A program made the position numbers and the translations under genes. 64,000 nt of DNA, from the NCBI GenBank assembly GCA_905183005.1, contig CAJJDO010000159.1, positions 1 through 64,000 of the forward strand, given 5' to 3'. Origin of the DNA: Paramecium pentaurelia (Eukaryota; Ciliophora; Oligohymenophorea; Peniculida; Parameciidae). The notes under the pieces are model-generated. The model was not told the DNA's origin and ran no database searches. It saw only the letters and a program-made list of their open reading frames with translations. This document shows positions 61,493 through 64,000 of the stretch, piece by piece. How positions within the stretch are numbered: position 1 is the first letter of the stretch; every line of letters starts with the position of its first letter.

Positions 61493-62731
61493 ATGTCAGA
61501 CACAGAGAATATTGATATAACAAATCTTAGTGAGGGAAAGGTTGAAAAGTATATACAACAATTAGAGAATTCTATTCTTAAAAGAACAACAATGTATGGT
61601 TTAAATGATGTAACAGTAAGTGATTGAAATTAACTAAATTATTAGATGATGAAATAGAATCATATATTGTGTAAATTATTGAATCAACAAGGTCTAATAG
61701 CATTATAAAAATAAAATTATGAATAATGTATAGAATATTTACGAAAGGCTGAATTGGCAACTATTTATGTTCCAGAATTAAAGGTTTGATTTAACGATAA
61801 CATAGGTTTAAACTTTTAATAATTTGGCTTGTTATTATAGAAAGATGGGTAAAACTAGAACAGCTCTTTAATATTTACAATAAGCATTATCAATTGAATT
61901 ATAGTATTGATAATCTTTATATTAGATAAAAACAATCCACTTCACTTCCTGACATTTACTTAAATCTATGTGCAGTACTTTCTTAATTAGAAAGACATGA
62001 AGAAGCCATATAACACATTTATTTATCAATCATTATGTTACAACATGAATTACTCATTTCTACTTTCTAAAAACCTGAATAAAGATAAGATTAACCCAAT
62101 GAATAATGTATTTCTAAATATACAATATTAAGTATTCCCATCCAGATAATCAAGTGTATAATATGTTAATAGTGTTAAATCACATTGTAATGAAACTAAA
62201 AAATAATAAGAGAGAATGTCTATATTAGTTGTTGCATATCATAATTTAGGAGTTGAAATGGAACATCTAAAATTATAATTTGAATCCAAGAAGATATTTT
62301 AATCTGCTTTACTATTATCAGAATAGTGTTTACCATAAGAACATCAATTAAGACATACTCTAGAAGAAATCATTAAAAAATATAATACTGAGTAATAACA
62401 ATTGGTAAATGAGTAACTAACTCTTAAACCGCTACTTCCTAAAGTTCATCAAAAAAATTCAGAACTTAAATAAATATATAATAGTGTCTCTCCTAAACAA
62501 ATTATCAAAAGGAATACCTAATTATAATCAATGAAAAACAATTAATATAAGAATTTCAAATTTATGAAAAAAAATTCATATACTGAAACATATAGACTTG
62601 AAAGAGATAGAATAATGAGTATCAATGCAACAACTGATGTTATTATCAAGAATTAAGAAAATAAAGACATAAGTAATCTTCCATTTTTAAAAACAGCCTT
62701 AGATACCGTTAATTAAACAACTATATTTTGA
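61493..62731 (+). CDS. Tetratricopeptide-repeat protein, 381 aa
   Basis: Introns of 30, 22, 22 and 19 nt give 382 codons with stop. TPR-like helices: NYEQCIEYLRKAELATIYVP, TFNNLACYYRKMGKTRTAL, QYLQQALSIELQ, LPDIYLNLCAVLSQLERHEE, VAYHNLGVEMEHLKLQF, then a charged C-terminal tail with basic and Gln-rich stretches. TPR arrays are protein-binding scaffolds; the A-Y-N-L-G-E pattern with an added E-M-E-L element also occurs in ciliary TPR proteins. The 19-nt intron near 62154-62172 is shorter than the rest and less certain. No catalytic domain is present. Confidence 0.65.
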
Positions 62732-62907
62732 AATTATTATATTTAATTGATTATTCAATATTACATATATTAAACTCTTTAAGATTCATATCTATAATTA
62801 TAAAGATCTATCTTTTTAAAAGAATAGTAATACTATATATATATATATGTATTAATACCAATTTTTATTTATGGATTTACCATTTTAATTAAAATACTTT
62901 ATATTAG
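62732..62907. other. Intergenic region with an AT dinucleotide run
   Basis: Short AT-rich gap between two plus-strand genes containing a TA dinucleotide run near 62835-62850. Nothing else seen. Confidence 0.5.
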
Positions 62908-63912
62908 ATGCTTACCGAACCAAATATTGATCGTAATTTCGTTGAAGATTAAATTAAATTGCTTTAAAGAGATATTAATTGTATTATCGATTAAGTGAGT
63001 GATCTTGCTATTATTTTAGGATAGAAATCTGAGGAAATAAGGATTGTCAAAACTTTAGGATTTCTTTAAAGTCAAATCAAATCCTTCAGAGCGCATTTAT
63101 ATTTTTGATGCTTATACACTTAAGAATCTCTTAAGAGTATTTGAAGATCAAGTAGAAAGAAATAGAGAAACTGCTATTAATATAGTATTAAATTATCTTG
63201 ATCTTCATAATTAACAATTTAATACAGAGTCTCTTAGACTAATTATTGATACAGTTATTAATAGACTCAATCAATTACCATTTGCAGAAACCAGTGAAGA
63301 AATACGATTATCATTAATAAAATTGTTACATCAAATCTAAGTGAAACATATTGATGCCTATACAAATAATCTATAAAAATTAGCACATATGATAGGAAAA
63401 GCTCTTCAAGACAATTTTCCTGAAGTTAAAAAAGTACATTAATATTTAATATTTTAGGATGCAGCTATATTTGCAGCTGAAATATCAAAAAAGTTACCAA
63501 TTGGAGAATTTATGGGAGAAGCAGTCAAATCTCTAAATTTTAATATGTAACATGCCCATACGAAAATTAGAAAGGCTACAGTTGATGTAAAAATTCATTA
63601 AATATCTTTAAGAGTATAGCTCCAATTCTTTTAAGTAGAACTAATGGAACATTCCTAGAGATTGTATTAAATAATTTAAGGAATCTCTCATTAGATAAAT
63701 CATCTGATGTAAGAAAAGGTACTTTGATTGCAGTTGCAGAATTACTAATGCACTTTTCTATACAAAATTTGAATAATTTTGAGAACAATCTAATCCTTAT
63801 CTTAATGAACAGTTTAAGTGATGATAGTAAAGAAATATAAAATTTATCAATGTAACTCTTAGATTAGATTGGAATTAAGAGGTAAAAATTAGATGAAGAA
63901 GCCAATTTATGA
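62908..63912 (+). CDS. HEAT-repeat protein, DNAAF5 (HEATR2)-like
   Basis: Introns of 25, 24 and 26 nt leave 309 residues. The first helix pair, DRNLRKQGLSKLQDFFKVKS, resembles the opening HEAT repeat of dynein assembly factor 5, followed by INIVLNYLDLHNQQ, SEEIRLSLIKLLHQIQ, LQDNFPEVKKDAAIFAAEIS, LPIGEFMGEAVKSLNFNMQH, then HAHTKIRKATVDSIAPILLS and SDVRKGTLIAVAELLMHFS. DNAAF5 is a cytoplasmic factor for pre-assembly of axonemal dynein arms. The animal protein has about 855 residues, so this matches only its N-terminal part; a true short homologue or a gene continuing past the window through an unseen intron are both possible. The last intron (63587-63612) ends AAG. Confidence 0.55.
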
Positions 63913-64000
63913 TATATTTTAAAATTGTGAATACTAAAATGTGCATATGTTGATAAATAATTAAAATATAATTAATACAATAAGTATTAGATTTCTATCT
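63913..64000. other. Sequence after the last gene to the window end
   Basis: AT-rich, with no start or domain visible in the 88 bases available. Confidence 0.4.

Noticed and set aside
1..64000. CRISPR arrays, tRNA or rRNA genes, transposons
   Set aside because: No regularly spaced repeats, cloverleaf-like sequence, rRNA core or transposase motif was seen; the triplet and dinucleotide runs are simple microsatellites.

Overview
The window looks like macronuclear DNA of a ciliate of the Paramecium type. It is very AT-rich and gene-dense. Nearly every long gene is readable only if TAA and TAG code for glutamine and TGA is the sole stop, and genes are cut by 19-34 nt introns starting GT and ending TAG or AAG. 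I spliced genes by hand; for most of the intron-containing genes whose spliced length is stated, removing the proposed introns leaves an exact number of codons ending at TGA, which is my main internal check. Standard-code ORFs here are fragments or shadows.

Left part (1-12.5 kb): a long minus-strand helical-repeat gene runs off the left edge. Inside it a 1.9 kb segment is present twice around a single N, most simply an assembly join of two versions. Then come a broken plus-strand gene resembling condensin CAP-G, a one-domain cytochrome b5 protein and an alpha/beta hydrolase.

12.5-27.1 kb, mostly plus strand: three tightly packed ciliary genes (CFAP161, a calcyphosine-like EF-hand protein, a SHIPPO-repeat protein), a poor region with gene fragments, hypothetical proteins, a CDT1-like licensing factor, a secreted acidic protein, a PP2C phosphatase and a SAM-FHA-FHA-RING protein.

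27.6-45.7 kb, mostly minus strand: mitochondrial HSP70, a trichocyst matrix protein, a 7.5 kb leucine-rich-repeat/membrane protein gene, a cullin-like protein, a membrane protein with tandem GAF domains, and an outer-dynein-arm docking coiled coil; one small plus-strand gene lies convergent to the last.

46-64 kb: a DUSP-HECT ubiquitin ligase, a tiny CaaX protein, two tandem kinases with EF-hands, a small hypothetical, glutaryl-CoA dehydrogenase, a TLDc protein, a hypothetical, and three genes of ciliary or TPR/HEAT type (CFAP119/CABCOCO1-like, TPR, DNAAF5-like).

Cilium assembly and motility is the commonest theme (CFAP161, calcyphosine, SHIPPO, ODA docking, CFAP119-like, DNAAF5-like), beside ubiquitin ligation, Ca2+ signalling and mitochondrial metabolism. 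No rRNA, tRNA, CRISPR array or transposon was recognised. The most notable items are the DUSP-HECT fusion, the SAM-FHA-FHA-RING protein, the recurring AAG splice acceptors, the duplicated segment with a glutamine tract written in TAA codons, and the decayed condensin-like gene.
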